Positions 27,838-37,706 of a stretch of DNA of 64,000 bases are shown here, one piece after another. The stretch lies in assembly GCA_041660385.1 (NCBI GenBank), contig JBAZWJ010000031.1, positions 1-64,000 on the forward strand, written 5' to 3'. The DNA comes from DYJE01 sp041660385 (lineage in GTDB: Bacteria > Desulfobacterota > Desulfobacteria > Desulfobacterales > Desulfolunaceae). The translations under genes were made by a program, and so were the position numbers. Under the pieces are notes generated by a model. The model worked only from the letters and a program-made list of their open reading frames with translations. It was not told where the DNA came from and ran no database searches. Every line of letters starts with the position of its first letter. Position 1 is the stretch's first letter.

Positions 27838-28986
27838 CTATTTATGAATATGTATACACTGATCGCTTCTTAAGTACTCAGCAATTGAAGATGCAATTGC
27901 CAAAGACCCTGCATCAGTATAATGGACATTATCACCAAATTCAATTTTACTATGGGGTAAAATACGGTATAGATCAATAAGATCCAAGCGATTTTCACCT
28001 GCCACGTATTTTATAGAATTATTACATTTGGCTAATGCATCAATAATCCCTTTTAGAGATAATTTAATATAAAATCTTCTAAAATCATAAAAAATATCCT
28101 GATAATCTTCCATATTTTCATTACGCAACAACATTGGATATGTACTCAATACAACTTTGATATGTTTCGATTTTATATATTTTACCAATGTATCAAGATC
28201 ACTTTGAAATGAAGCCACAGCTTCAGGGGCAACAGAATCAGCTGGAGGTTGCCCGTTTAGCTTAACCCTTTCCATGGCAATGACCTGATTTTTCATGGCC
28301 ATAAGCTGATATTTTTTTAAAATTTCCTGGGGTAAAACACTTTTAATCACTATCTTTATTTTTGGTAATATACGTAAAGAACCAATGCCTTGTTTTACAT
28401 TGTTAATGAAGCTTTTTTTCAAATTAAGGGGTTTATTATTTTGTTTGGTCTGCGATATTTGTTTTTTAGTATCACCCATATTATGAGTAGAAATATTATC
28501 AACATAATTAAATGGATTAACAACCATAATTATTATTTCCGGCTGTAGATCCAATACATATTTATCCAGATAGACTGTCCATTTATCTAAAAACTGTCCG
28601 ACAACAGCCGTATTAATAACGTCATAGTTATCTCCTAATATTTCATTCAATTGTCTTGGCCAATCTTTATTTTGGCTCTCATACAAACCAAATGTTTCCG
28701 AGGCTCCCATACACACAATTCTGATTTTTCCGACGTTAGTTCCTGTTTTAATATCTGGCCCACGAAAACCTAAATTATTTATTTTCCATTTTTCAAATTG
28801 TGCATTTGGAATATTATGTCTTATTCTTTCAGCATCATATTCCCTTAAAATATCTGGCGAGTACTTTCCAAACATCGGGGCATTGTACTTAAATTTGTCA
28901 TCAACTCTTGCCAAGAATTCGAGCGTCAAACAAAATATAAGAAAAATAAAACAAACATTTATATATTGATAAGTTATTTTCATCAT
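27838..28986 (-). CDS. SGNH-fold O-acetyltransferase partner of MBOAT
   Basis: 382 residues with an N-terminal membrane anchor (about 8-26) and a periplasmic SGNH hydrolase-like domain. Catalytic blocks are GASETFG with Ser96, the Gly block NTAVVGQ, the Asn-containing VVNPFN, and DNVHYTDAGS with Asp352 and His355. It starts directly after the MBOAT gene. By analogy with AlgI/AlgJ/AlgX and PatA/PatB systems, the MBOAT moves acetyl groups across the membrane and this protein places them on the glycan. A role as an esterase is the alternative. Confidence 0.82.
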   Translation of the reverse strand: MMKITYQYINVCFIFLIFCLTLEFLARVDDKFKYNAPMFGKYSPDILREYDAERIRHNIPNAQFEKWKINNLGFRGPDIKTGTNVGKIRIVCMGASETFGLYESQNKDWPRQLNEILGDNYDVINTAVVGQFLDKWTVYLDKYVLDLQPEIIIMVVNPFNYVDNISTHNMGDTKKQISQTKQNNKPLNLKKSFINNVKQGIGSLRILPKIKIVIKSVLPQEILKKYQLMAMKNQVIAMERVKLNGQPPADSVAPEAVASFQSDLDTLVKYIKSKHIKVVLSTYPMLLRNENMEDYQDIFYDFRRFYIKLSLKGIIDALAKCNNSIKYVAGENRLDLIDLYRILPHSKIEFGDNVHYTDAGSLAIASSIAEYLRSDQCIHIHK

Positions 28987-28989
28987 TGT

Positions 28990-30438
28990 TTAAAACTGCA
29001 AATAAATAAAAGATTGCGCCTTAGCACCATAAAAGCAAAGAAGATAAGCAACGCATGCATACAGAAAACTCTTTAGGTACAAAGGTTGACAACGAAAATC
29101 AACATATTTGATATATTTACAATCAAACTCCCAAATAACCCAATTATCTTTCAATATCTGAAAAAGCATAACCGCAAATGGTATGGCAATAAAGAAAGAT
29201 ACTTTACCCAGAAGATCAAATGCCTGCCCGATGGGAATAGAACTTAAAGTAACTATATGATACATAATGGTTTTAATCTGGCCATAACTTTCAGCACGGA
29301 AAAAAATCCAACCTATGCATATAAACTGAAACATAACAAATGCTTTAGCCATATAGATAATAATAGATGAATGTGATTCCATAAATACTATTTTGATATT
29401 TTTACTGAATCGATGTATGCAAAGGAGCATTCCATGGAATCCTCCCCATATTATGAAATTCCAAGCAGACCCATGCCAAAGTCCCCCCAAAAGCATGGTC
29501 ACCATCAGATTGCGATACGTTTTTTCTCGGCTGGTTTTGTTTCCACCCATAGGAATGTATAGATAATCTCTCAACCACGTCGAAAGACTGATATGCCATC
29601 GTCTCCAGAAATCTGATGGGTCGATTGAAAAATAAGGATTTTTAAAGTTATGGATTAAATCAATTCCAAGGCATTTTGAAACGCCTCTTGCAATATCGGT
29701 ATATCCCGAAAAATCACCGTAAATCTGGAACGCAAAGGCCCAGGTCGCAATAATATATTCTACACCTGTTGAATTTTTATTACCGTATATCTGTTTAACA
29801 ATAACAGCCAGATTATCTGCCACAAACACTTTCATGAACAAACCCCAGAAAATCAGATTAAGCCCTCTGATAAACTTATCCTTATTAAATTGACGACTGT
29901 TTTCAATTTGAGGTAATAAGGCACTTGCTCTTTCAATAGGCCCAGCTAAAAGCAATGGGAAAAAAGATACGAATAATGCAAAATTTAAAAAACTATGGGT
30001 TGGTTTCTGTTTGCCGCGAAAAACATCAATCGAATATGCCATTTTCTGAAACGTATAAAAAGAAATACCAACAGGTAATATAACATTGATCATGGTAAAA
30101 CTTGGATGGATTCCAATAAAATGTAGCGAAGAAAACAGCGTATCAGAAAAGAAATTCCAATATTTAAAAAAACCAAGTAACGTCAAGTTTATAATTATAC
30201 TGATAAGAACGTAATGATGTTTCTTAGTTTTTGAAGGTTCATTATATATCAGTAGCCCACAAAAATAATCCAAACTGGTTGATAAAAATATAAGAAATAG
30301 AAATCGCCAATCCCACCACCCATAAAAAACATAACTGGCTATTAATAATAAACAATTTTGCCAGTGATGACTGAAACAATAATAAAGCCCGACAACAACA
30401 CAAAAAAAAACAAAAAATTCGAACGAATTAAAAATCAT
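28990..30438 (-). CDS. MBOAT-family O-acyltransferase (AlgI/DltB-like)
   Basis: 482 residues with about ten membrane helices. Signature: SDFWRRWHISLSTWLRDYLYIPMGG followed by LLGGLWHGSAWNFIIWGGFHG, which contains the invariant catalytic histidine of the MBOAT family. It transfers acyl (usually acetyl) groups from a cytoplasmic donor toward periplasmic polysaccharide. The start ATG at 30438 overlaps the stop of the deacetylase gene (ATGA); a start eight codons earlier is possible but less likely. It pairs with the SGNH gene three bases downstream. Confidence 0.93.
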   Translation of the reverse strand: MIFNSFEFFVFFCVVVGLYYCFSHHWQNCLLLIASYVFYGWWDWRFLFLIFLSTSLDYFCGLLIYNEPSKTKKHHYVLISIIINLTLLGFFKYWNFFSDTLFSSLHFIGIHPSFTMINVILPVGISFYTFQKMAYSIDVFRGKQKPTHSFLNFALFVSFFPLLLAGPIERASALLPQIENSRQFNKDKFIRGLNLIFWGLFMKVFVADNLAVIVKQIYGNKNSTGVEYIIATWAFAFQIYGDFSGYTDIARGVSKCLGIDLIHNFKNPYFSIDPSDFWRRWHISLSTWLRDYLYIPMGGNKTSREKTYRNLMVTMLLGGLWHGSAWNFIIWGGFHGMLLCIHRFSKNIKIVFMESHSSIIIYMAKAFVMFQFICIGWIFFRAESYGQIKTIMYHIVTLSSIPIGQAFDLLGKVSFFIAIPFAVMLFQILKDNWVIWEFDCKYIKYVDFRCQPLYLKSFLYACVAYLLCFYGAKAQSFIYLQF

Positions 30439-31472
30439 CTGAACGTCATACCCCTGCGGCACGCATCTAAAAAATGTATCATCCCAGTACCATGATAATT
30501 CAATGATTCCAGAGTATCTTCAGGATTTACATTTATCCTGGAAATGTCCATGGGGTCCCCAAAAACAGAGGACCTCTTATATGTCAAAGAAAACGAAACC
30601 TTAATACCAGAGTTTCTAAGAATTTCTTTGTGATTTTCATCGAAATCGCCTGCCCCCCCGTTGGGGTAGGCAAAAAAGTCACAAGGGCTCCCTGTTAATT
30701 TTACAAGTTTTTCATTATTAACTGCTATTTCATTTACCACAGCAGGATAACTCATGGAAGAAAGGATGGTATGTGAATGGGTATGCCCGCCAAAATGAAT
30801 ATTCCGATTCGCAAGATTCGTGATCTGTTCATCGGTCATACTGAAAAACAGCCTCATTATCGGATCATCCGGGCTGATTTTCCTCATAACATCTGAAGAT
30901 AGTGGGTATATGACGGCATCTCGTTTTTCTGGTGGCAATAATTTCAGAGCATTAAAAATCAAATCATGTTTCTGAGATGTAATCGCGTTATCCGTATTTT
31001 TCAATCCCAGTGCATTGCACAGCCATCCGGCTTCAGCAATAGAACATCGCATTAAAAACAGCCAGACCATATCAAACCAGAACGGTTTTCGATCTTCCAC
31101 ATACCGTGTGGGAACAAATACAACCGCCGAAATATCCATGGATTTAAGAATGGGCCATGCCAGACGGTGAAAACTCTCATAACCATCATCAAATGTTATC
31201 AGAGCTGAGTTTTCAGGAAGGTCGGTTTTACCATCCACGCAGTCCAATATATTCTGGGGGGAAATAACCCTGTACTTTTTTTTTATGAACGCTATCTGCT
31301 GCGCAAAATTATCAACGTGCACAAATGTGGCCGGCAGAGATCCTGTTTTATGAACAGGTCCGTCAAAAAGCCCGTGATAAGTCAGGATCAAAGGCTTTTT
31401 TCTGTTCAAATAATGGAACAGCCATGGGAGACCCGTTGCATTTGCAAGTTTGTATTTATACTTTTCCAGCAT
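30435..31472 (-). CDS. Polysaccharide deacetylase (NodB-like)
   Basis: 345 residues (365 if an upstream TTG is used). The NodB homology domain shows LILTYHG, the metal/catalytic LITFDDGYESF with the paired aspartates, and THSHTILSSM with histidines of the metal triad. It removes N- or O-acetyl groups from sugar residues. An insert of about 100 residues (WFDMVWLFLMRCSIAEAG onward) between motifs is typical of EPS-cluster members. There is no signal peptide, so action on a cytoplasmic lipid-linked intermediate is possible. It overlaps the MBOAT gene by four bases; deacetylase plus acetylation genes imply control of the acetylation pattern. Confidence 0.85.
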   Translation of the reverse strand: MLEKYKYKLANATGLPWLFHYLNRKKPLILTYHGLFDGPVHKTGSLPATFVHVDNFAQQIAFIKKKYRVISPQNILDCVDGKTDLPENSALITFDDGYESFHRLAWPILKSMDISAVVFVPTRYVEDRKPFWFDMVWLFLMRCSIAEAGWLCNALGLKNTDNAITSQKHDLIFNALKLLPPEKRDAVIYPLSSDVMRKISPDDPIMRLFFSMTDEQITNLANRNIHFGGHTHSHTILSSMSYPAVVNEIAVNNEKLVKLTGSPCDFFAYPNGGAGDFDENHKEILRNSGIKVSFSLTYKRSSVFGDPMDISRINVNPEDTLESLNYHGTGMIHFLDACRRGMTFR

Positions 31473-31539
31473 GATAGAACCTGAATTGGTAGTAAGTGTT
31501 TTCAAAACAACGTTCTGATTGTTTTCAAACAATCATGGA

Positions 31540-32655
31540 TTACGAATCGCTTTGTCCAAGCATCTTTCGATAAAAATGATCTGTATTTTCGATCATTCTT
31601 TGAATGCTGAAGTTATTTTCAATAAATTCATAGCCGGACTGTCCCATCTGTTCTGCTTTTTCAGGTGATCGGATTATTTTCAAAACAGCTTCCGCCATTT
31701 TTAAATCATCATCCGGGGGAACAATCCAGCCGGTAGCTCCATCTATCACAAGCTCAGCGTTTCCACCCACATCGGTTGCCACAACAGGAAGCCCCATGGC
31801 CATGTATTCCATAATGGAGTTGGAAAGCCCCTCTGAATCCGATGAAATAACACCCAGAGTTACTTTTTCAAGCAACTGGGCCACATCACGTCTTCTTCCC
31901 ATAAACGCCATCACGGATGTCAGACCCAGATCTGATGAAAGTTGCTCAAGTGATTCGCGTAAATGTCCGTCTCCAATAACCTGATACTTAACTTCCAGAT
32001 GTTCTTTATGAACAATGGCACAGGCTTTAACAAAAAGGTCCACCCGTTTCACTTCACGATTAAGATTGGCCACAATAGCCACAATGCATTCTTTTTTATT
32101 GTCCTTTACTCCTGTTCTATTTTCAAAGGACTTAATATCCAGCCCATTATAGATAACGCTGATTTTCTCAGATTTTATTCTCTCCATCTGAGCGGCTTTT
32201 TTCTTAACCGCATTGGAATTGGCAATCACTCCAGATACAAAGCGGTTAGCCGCTCTGAGCTTAAGTATGTCCATTGGCGAAAGATTGAATCCCATGTCTC
32301 TTCGAGAAGAAATAAGGGTCTTGATACCAGAAAACCTTGCCAACAGAATTCCAATACTGTTTGATGCAGGGAAAAAAGTATGAACAATATCGGGTTTCTC
32401 TTTCTTCAAGATCCTGTAAAGTTTTATTATTGAAGGTAAAGACTTCGATATATCGGACTTTACACCCAGACTTTGAATCATCACATCCGGGAATAATGAA
32501 CCAGCTTCGTCAATGATAAACGGGCTGTCCTGCAATGAAATCAGAGTCACGGAATATCCAAGGCCAGGCAACTGCCGTAGCAGATGTGATAATTGATTTT
32601 CTGTCCCAGCATTAATCGTTCTTAGGAAATCTACGATATAAATAATTTTAAGCAT
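31540..32655 (-). CDS. Glycosyltransferase, GT4 family
   Basis: 371 residues, GT-B fold. N-terminal VDFLRTINAGTENQLSHLL is the acceptor-side glycine loop; VANLNREVKRVDLFVKAC and YQVIGDGHLRESLEQL begin the donor domain; SSDSEGLSNSIMEYMAMGLPVVATDVGG contains the E-x7-E donor motif, followed by GWIVPPDD. Probable role: addition of one sugar to the lipid-linked repeat unit. Sugar specificity unknown. About 100 bases of repeat-containing spacer separate it from the GNAT gene upstream. Confidence 0.92.
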   Translation of the reverse strand: MLKIIYIVDFLRTINAGTENQLSHLLRQLPGLGYSVTLISLQDSPFIIDEAGSLFPDVMIQSLGVKSDISKSLPSIIKLYRILKKEKPDIVHTFFPASNSIGILLARFSGIKTLISSRRDMGFNLSPMDILKLRAANRFVSGVIANSNAVKKKAAQMERIKSEKISVIYNGLDIKSFENRTGVKDNKKECIVAIVANLNREVKRVDLFVKACAIVHKEHLEVKYQVIGDGHLRESLEQLSSDLGLTSVMAFMGRRRDVAQLLEKVTLGVISSDSEGLSNSIMEYMAMGLPVVATDVGGNAELVIDGATGWIVPPDDDLKMAEAVLKIIRSPEKAEQMGQSGYEFIENNFSIQRMIENTDHFYRKMLGQSDS

Positions 32656-32669
32656 ATATTTCTTTTACC

Positions 32670-32752
32670 ATGAAAAATATGAAGGGCATGAAGTTAATTT
32701 TGCGACCCTTTCGTTCTACCCCCCTTCATGCACTTCATAGTGCTTTCATTAA
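32670..32752. repeat. Spacer of opposed 9-base ATGAAGGGC-type repeats
   Basis: Forward units ATGAAAAAT-ATGAAGGGC-ATGAAG (from 32670) face inverted units CTTCATGCA-CTTCATAGT-GCTTTCAT (to about 32752), so the spacer can fold into a hairpin. It contains no gene. Confidence 0.65.
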
Positions 32753-32754
32753 CT

Positions 32755-33801
32755 CTATTGATAGAGTTCAATGTCTCCATCTCCATGCCAGAAATCCCAG
32801 CGGCAGAGGCCAATCCTTTGCTGAACTTCGGTATCTAACGCAAGATACGTGAACCGTGGAGACCGGTTCGTTGGTAAAAATCCAAAGCGATAAAACCATT
32901 TCCTTGCATCCGGGTGTGTGGCAAAACACCAGATTCGTGAAACCTTATTATCATTGAAATAGCTAATTGCAGCCTGGATCAGGGCATACGCGCAATCACG
33001 ATCATTATTGTTACAGATCATATCCACAATCCAGCCCTCTTCCGATTCAGGCCCGATACAATTCACAATAATGGCACCACGCGCATTTTCCGAACCCGCT
33101 TTTAATATGGTGTACTGTTTCACAGGGCACCGTGTATATCGCCAGTTCAGATAGTCTTTCCCCTTCCGGGGTCGCAGTGTATTATCGTCAATCAAAGCAG
33201 CGTCAAGATCATCGAAGCTGTCATCAAACTCATTGATCTGATGAACGTTTATCTTCTGATTAATTTTTGGGAAAGGTAACAGTATGCTCCATAGTCCAAG
33301 AACATGGAACAGACTTTTTTTCATCATGGAACCCTGAATGGCTTTAGACCGGCAGACTCTGATCATGTAATTCGAATGGGAAACATCCTTGTACCCAAGG
33401 GCTTTCCTCAAACCATACATGGCATTGCTTGTACCTTTGGCAAGGGACAGATTAAAACCTTCGCTACCATGGATTACAAGTTTTTTTCCAATTCCCCTGC
33501 CCCGTACAGATAGAGAAACCATCGAATCCTGCTGCCACGAAGCATTTATTTCTTTACCCGAAAAACCGATCTCCACAGGAGCAATCCCGACGCAGCCTGC
33601 TATCCCCAGCCGTTCATCAACGGCAATCACCGCTTTTTCTGCCATAGAAAAAGGGAGGTTTTCCTTTCTCCATTCCCAGCAACGGACAAAACGTTCGTAC
33701 TCTTTCAGATTGTCTTTTAAAAAAGCGAGAAGAGCCTCTTCATCACTCTGACTCATCATTTTTATTTTTATCGGATTAACAGTTGAAATTCTATCATTCA
33801 T
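32755..33801 (-). CDS. GNAT-family acyltransferase
   Basis: 348 residues. The first half carries an acetyl-CoA-binding signature (VSLSVRGRGIGKKLVIHG, the R-x-x-G-x-G/A loop) after WQQDSMV. The second half is a second, weaker GNAT-like lobe ending in SRIWCFATHPDARKWFYRFGF. Proteins of this two-lobe type occur in polysaccharide clusters and are thought to acylate amino sugars. The start overlaps the CapA stop by eight bases. Substrate unknown. Confidence 0.82.
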   Translation of the reverse strand: MNDRISTVNPIKIKMMSQSDEEALLAFLKDNLKEYERFVRCWEWRKENLPFSMAEKAVIAVDERLGIAGCVGIAPVEIGFSGKEINASWQQDSMVSLSVRGRGIGKKLVIHGSEGFNLSLAKGTSNAMYGLRKALGYKDVSHSNYMIRVCRSKAIQGSMMKKSLFHVLGLWSILLPFPKINQKINVHQINEFDDSFDDLDAALIDDNTLRPRKGKDYLNWRYTRCPVKQYTILKAGSENARGAIIVNCIGPESEEGWIVDMICNNNDRDCAYALIQAAISYFNDNKVSRIWCFATHPDARKWFYRFGFLPTNRSPRFTYLALDTEVQQRIGLCRWDFWHGDGDIELYQ

Positions 33802-34936
33802 ATGGATTTGTAGATTTTTCTGATGTGATCTTCAAAGATCGTTTCAATGTTAAAAAAAGTTGCTTAAAATGGCTGGGTCTGATTTTTTTAATTCTTGACC
33901 AGGTCAAATCCCCTCCCATAACTGGTTTAACTCGAATCTTCCATTCCATCTGAAGCGAATATAGTTTCCAGATAAAATCATATGCTGGCGAATTAAGTCG
34001 TAAGCATAGTTTTTTAAACGCAGTTAATCGTCTTTGCGATTTATCCAGTTTTATGATTCCATCATTTGTAATGAGCGTTGGAATAAAACGATATGTATGC
34101 TTGTTTTCTGATGAATTTATAACCGTAAGACCGCTTTTCCTGTTGTTCTCAGACAACTTGAATTGGCTCTGATGTGGTTTACCTTCCCTGTTGATGAAGG
34201 ACCAGTTGAATTCATCAAAGAGAAAATTACCCATACTATAACAGATCAGACTACCATCATAAGTCTCTATCCCTTGAAGGACATGGGGATGATGACCCAG
34301 AATAATATCAGCGCCTGCCTGTACAAGTTTTTTTGCCATACTGCGCTGTTCAGGAGTCGGATATTCATATTGCTCGATACCCCAGTGAACAATTACAATC
34401 ACACAATCCGACTGTTTTTTGCACTCTATAATGGTATTCACTGTTTCAGTTAGATCAAGGAAAGCAACACCAGGTTCCTGTTCTCCCGCATAACATCGCG
34501 ACGCAACAACAACCGAGGACCTGGCTATAACAGCAACATTATGTCCATTCAAATTCATAAATAACGGCTTATTGGCTTCATTTCTGTTTTTCCCGGCACC
34601 TGTAAAAGGCAGCCCTGCCTCTTCAAGTGCGGCAATTGTGCTGAAAAGTCCATCTTCACCGTAATCCATCATGTGGTTATTGGCTAATGAAACAAGATTT
34701 ATTCCTGTTTCTTTCAAGATATCAGCCCACCCGAGAGTTCCTCTAAGTGTGCATTTCCCTTGAACAGGATGACCTGAGTCACAGGTTATCAGAGGATTTT
34801 CAAGATTAATAACAGATAGGTCAGAATTTTTGAATACCGGTGTAACAGAAGAAAACACTTCAATCAAAGGGGTGTCGGAATGACTTCCATAAAAAGAAAC
34901 ATCACCTGTTGCACATATACTGAAGCCAGAGCCCAT
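33794..34936 (-). CDS. CapA-family metallophosphatase-like protein, copy 1
   Basis: 380 residues. The CapA/PgsA fold (calcineurin-like) is shown by ICATGDVSFYG, VINLENPL, LVSLANNHMMDYGEDGL, VIVHWGIEQYEYP and ADIILGHHPHVLQG, which carry the metal-binding Asp, Asn and His residues. CapA proteins take part in poly-gamma-glutamate capsule assembly, and homologues lie in many EPS loci. No signal peptide is seen. The last ~110 residues are a separate basic domain. A second paralogue lies at 38932-40155 in the same cluster. Confidence 0.9.
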   Translation of the reverse strand: MGSGFSICATGDVSFYGSHSDTPLIEVFSSVTPVFKNSDLSVINLENPLITCDSGHPVQGKCTLRGTLGWADILKETGINLVSLANNHMMDYGEDGLFSTIAALEEAGLPFTGAGKNRNEANKPLFMNLNGHNVAVIARSSVVVASRCYAGEQEPGVAFLDLTETVNTIIECKKQSDCVIVIVHWGIEQYEYPTPEQRSMAKKLVQAGADIILGHHPHVLQGIETYDGSLICYSMGNFLFDEFNWSFINREGKPHQSQFKLSENNRKSGLTVINSSENKHTYRFIPTLITNDGIIKLDKSQRRLTAFKKLCLRLNSPAYDFIWKLYSLQMEWKIRVKPVMGGDLTWSRIKKIRPSHFKQLFLTLKRSLKITSEKSTNPYE

Positions 34937-34939
34937 AAC

Positions 34940-36304
34940 TTATATTTCCTTTGACACATTGGATATGCAGAAACGCGTTTTACCCGATTTTTCTTTCGGT
35001 ATATCAGGCACATATTCTTTAATAATTTTCAACTCACCTTTGAAATAATAATTCAGACGTTCATCAAGCTGTTTCATATCTCGATCCGAAAAATCAGGTC
35101 CTTTGACGATTTTCACCGTCATTTCATCAATCACATTCTGTACGAACTGCAATTGCTGAATACCGTTACAATCTTCGATGATACGATCACACAGAGAAAC
35201 ACCCGGGACATAAGAACCGGATGGTGTAACAAAAACATCGGTTTCACGACCAGCAAAAAAATTCATCATGGGCAAAGAAGAACCGCATGAGCATTTATCG
35301 TTTGAATGAATACCCAAATCCCCTATCTGATATCGGATAAAAGGCATTTCAAAATTGAACAGATCAGTAAAAATAACATTGCCTAGTTCTCCTGGCAAAG
35401 CTTTCTTTCCATTATTCAAAAACTCCATGTATATACTGGAACAGTTGATATGATAACCTGTGTGCTTGTTACACTCTACTCCGACATATCCCCCTTCTCT
35501 ACAACCATAAAACAGAAAAACCTCACTGTTAAATGCTTTTTCGATGGTTTCTCGTTGTGAGGCATTGCATGGCTCAGCTGTAAGAACAATTGATTTGGGA
35601 GAATGAATCTTAATCGAATGTTTTAGTATATATCGCGCCATAATGTGTACAGGGTTTGAATAACCCTGAAGAATATCAGGTTTGAAATCATTAAGTTGTT
35701 TTACAAAACCACCCATTGTTTCATTATTCAGAAGAGAGGAAAAAAGATGCAGCTTATTGTGTGTCAAACGATTTACCACCCTGTACTTCAGATTCTGGAT
35801 ATTCGGGATGTCCTGAGGTGCCCCCCAAAGAAAGGCCACCTTGTCTCCGATATACCATTTAAACCATTCCCTGAAGTACTGCATTTCCGCTTGTTTGATT
35901 TTGGCCCTTTTCTTGTCAAAATAAATCGTAATGGGGGAATCGGTTGTCCCCCCTGTTCCGCTTTTTATTAATTTGCTCTGATCAATATTATCAGCAAAAA
36001 ACCTGTCTGTGTTGTTTCTGATGATTGTCTTTGTCAACACCGGTATTTTTTCAAAATCCTCAAGGGTTTTGATATCATTCGGTTCAAGACCTATTCGTCG
36101 CCATTCATCATAATAATAAGGGACATTAGTGTAAGCGTGATGAATTAATTTTTTTAATTTTTCAAACTGAAATTTTCTTATCTCATCCTGATTTTTTCTG
36201 TGAAACGATGTAATAAAATCAAGTTCCTCATAATATCCCGTTCCTTTGATCGTCTGATAAAGAGGAATGGTAATATTTTTTCGTAACCATTTTTCATTGA
36301 TCAT
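34940..36304 (-). CDS. PaaK/CapK-like adenylate-forming enzyme
   Basis: 454 residues of the phenylacetate-CoA ligase/coenzyme F390 synthetase branch of the ANL superfamily. The phosphate loop is KSGTGGTTDSPI. The adenine-binding block is FYGCREGGYVGVECN, and PFIRYQIGDLGIH is the hinge region. A short C-terminal domain ends KEKSGKTRFCISN. CapK-type members are found in capsule clusters, presumably to activate a carboxylic acid for attachment to the glycan. The ATG at 36304 is next to the upstream stop at 36306, with AAAGGTGC as a weak site. Located beside CapA, as in other capsule loci. Confidence 0.88.
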   Translation of the reverse strand: MINEKWLRKNITIPLYQTIKGTGYYEELDFITSFHRKNQDEIRKFQFEKLKKLIHHAYTNVPYYYDEWRRIGLEPNDIKTLEDFEKIPVLTKTIIRNNTDRFFADNIDQSKLIKSGTGGTTDSPITIYFDKKRAKIKQAEMQYFREWFKWYIGDKVAFLWGAPQDIPNIQNLKYRVVNRLTHNKLHLFSSLLNNETMGGFVKQLNDFKPDILQGYSNPVHIMARYILKHSIKIHSPKSIVLTAEPCNASQRETIEKAFNSEVFLFYGCREGGYVGVECNKHTGYHINCSSIYMEFLNNGKKALPGELGNVIFTDLFNFEMPFIRYQIGDLGIHSNDKCSCGSSLPMMNFFAGRETDVFVTPSGSYVPGVSLCDRIIEDCNGIQQLQFVQNVIDEMTVKIVKGPDFSDRDMKQLDERLNYYFKGELKIIKEYVPDIPKEKSGKTRFCISNVSKEI

Positions 36305-36305
36305 G

Positions 36306-37616
36306 TTAAGCACCTTTATTGTGAGACACACATAATGACGATAAAATAACTGATAGTTTTTGCGTAATAGCTTTCACGTTATATGATTCAATCATTGTTT
36401 CATCTGGCGAATAAACCGTTTCAGAGGATTCCTTTTTCAACTGTATGCATTCATAAAGAAACTGAATCACAGGAGAGGCCCTTTCGTCTGAAAAAACTCT
36501 TCCTGTATTTGTCATCTTTATAATGTTTGCCGCTTCACCTTCGGGGAAAAAACCAATAATTGGTTTTTTCGCTGCAATGTATTCAAATAATTTCGAAGGG
36601 ACATAAGTTGAACTTGCAGGCCCGGTTCCAAGGGTCACCCACAGCAAATCTGCGGAACACATCTTTATTCGGACTTCGGCCTGGGGAATCCAGGGAATGA
36701 TTTCAACGTACTTATCAAGATCAAGATCGTTGACCAGCTTTTTTGTTTCATGGTCTTTAGAACCATAGAGTTTAATTCTCACATTCATTTCATCAAGAGG
36801 AGGAATGCCCTTGGGCTGCAATCCTTTATTCCATGCTTCTATTGCATAAAACAGCGCATAGGGTTTGAATCGCGGATAGAATGTTCCGGCATGCACAATA
36901 GTAAACGTTTCATTCTCTGAAACCATCTCTGCTTTATCAAATTCAAATAGCTCCCATCCATTTGGGAGGAAAACCACATTCTGTTTATTTATCTCTGGAA
37001 AAGCATCCAGTAAATTTCTTTTATTCGCCTGTGTATTCGCCAGAACAAAAGACGCATTTCTATAAACAGCTCTTTCCATAACCTCAGAAATTTTAATTAA
37101 TGTTTCATTGATAACCCCACTATTTCTATATGCGTTCAGCGTCCAGGGATCACGGAAATCTGCAACCCAGGGTATCCCCGTAATTTTAGACAAAAGATAT
37201 CCGATAATCTGAGATGAATGGGGTGGCGAGGTTGTGTATATGGCGCAGACTTTTTTTTCTTTACATATTTTTAACCCACGGAGTAAAGCAAAGGGAAGCC
37301 AGAGAATCATATGGTCTGGAAAAGAAAAAAGACGCATCAAAACACTTCTGATCCCTCGAAGGATGATATTTTTTGGAATCCGGTTTGACAACCACAGCCA
37401 GGGATCAAGCGTCCTTGTTCGGTGGATGGTGATTTTTTTGTCAAACATGTCTGAATCATTCAACGTTCGATTTTGCTGGGGCTTGATGGTTACGACATCA
37501 ATATTCCACCCATATTCAGAAAGATACCGTGCGAAACGTTCTGAGCGAACAGCTCCGGCACTTGGATTGGGGGGGAACGGATAGCTTATCATCAGGAGGC
37601 GTTTTGTTGGGTTCAT
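36306..37616 (-). CDS. Glycosyltransferase, GT4 (WbuB-like)
   Basis: 436 residues. N-terminal LLMISYPFPPNPSAGAVRSE, typical of WbuB-like enzymes; VCAIYTTSPPHSSQIIGYLL and PWVADFRDPW in the acceptor domain; FTIVHAGTFYPRF, IIPWIPQAEVRIKMCSADLLW and TYVPSKLFEYIAAKKPIIGFF in the donor domain, where the E-x7-E equivalent is reduced. The start is ambiguous because the first codons lie in a direct repeat; ATG 37616 (MNPTKRLL) gives the natural family start. Adds one sugar of the repeat unit; specificity unknown. Confidence 0.9.
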   Translation of the reverse strand: MNPTKRLLMISYPFPPNPSAGAVRSERFARYLSEYGWNIDVVTIKPQQNRTLNDSDMFDKKITIHRTRTLDPWLWLSNRIPKNIILRGIRSVLMRLFSFPDHMILWLPFALLRGLKICKEKKVCAIYTTSPPHSSQIIGYLLSKITGIPWVADFRDPWTLNAYRNSGVINETLIKISEVMERAVYRNASFVLANTQANKRNLLDAFPEINKQNVVFLPNGWELFEFDKAEMVSENETFTIVHAGTFYPRFKPYALFYAIEAWNKGLQPKGIPPLDEMNVRIKLYGSKDHETKKLVNDLDLDKYVEIIPWIPQAEVRIKMCSADLLWVTLGTGPASSTYVPSKLFEYIAAKKPIIGFFPEGEAANIIKMTNTGRVFSDERASPVIQFLYECIQLKKESSETVYSPDETMIESYNVKAITQKLSVILSSLCVSHNKGA

Positions 37617-37700
37617 TGAGTTAGTAGGCTTCATTGAGTTAGTAGGGTATGTGAGCTTTTTGGATTAATTGAGTTTGTTGATATTTTTACAACCCAAGTA
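37612..37700. repeat. Degenerate ACTCAATGAACC-type repeats at a gene boundary
   Basis: A 17-base unit, TTCATTGAGTTAGTAGG, is present twice in tandem (37612-37628, 37630-37646), followed by further GAGTTTGTTGA-like units and ACCCAAGTAACCC. The first unit overlaps the first codons of the glycosyltransferase. A similar spacer lies at 52177-52256. Confidence 0.65.
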
Positions 37701-37706
37701 ACCCGA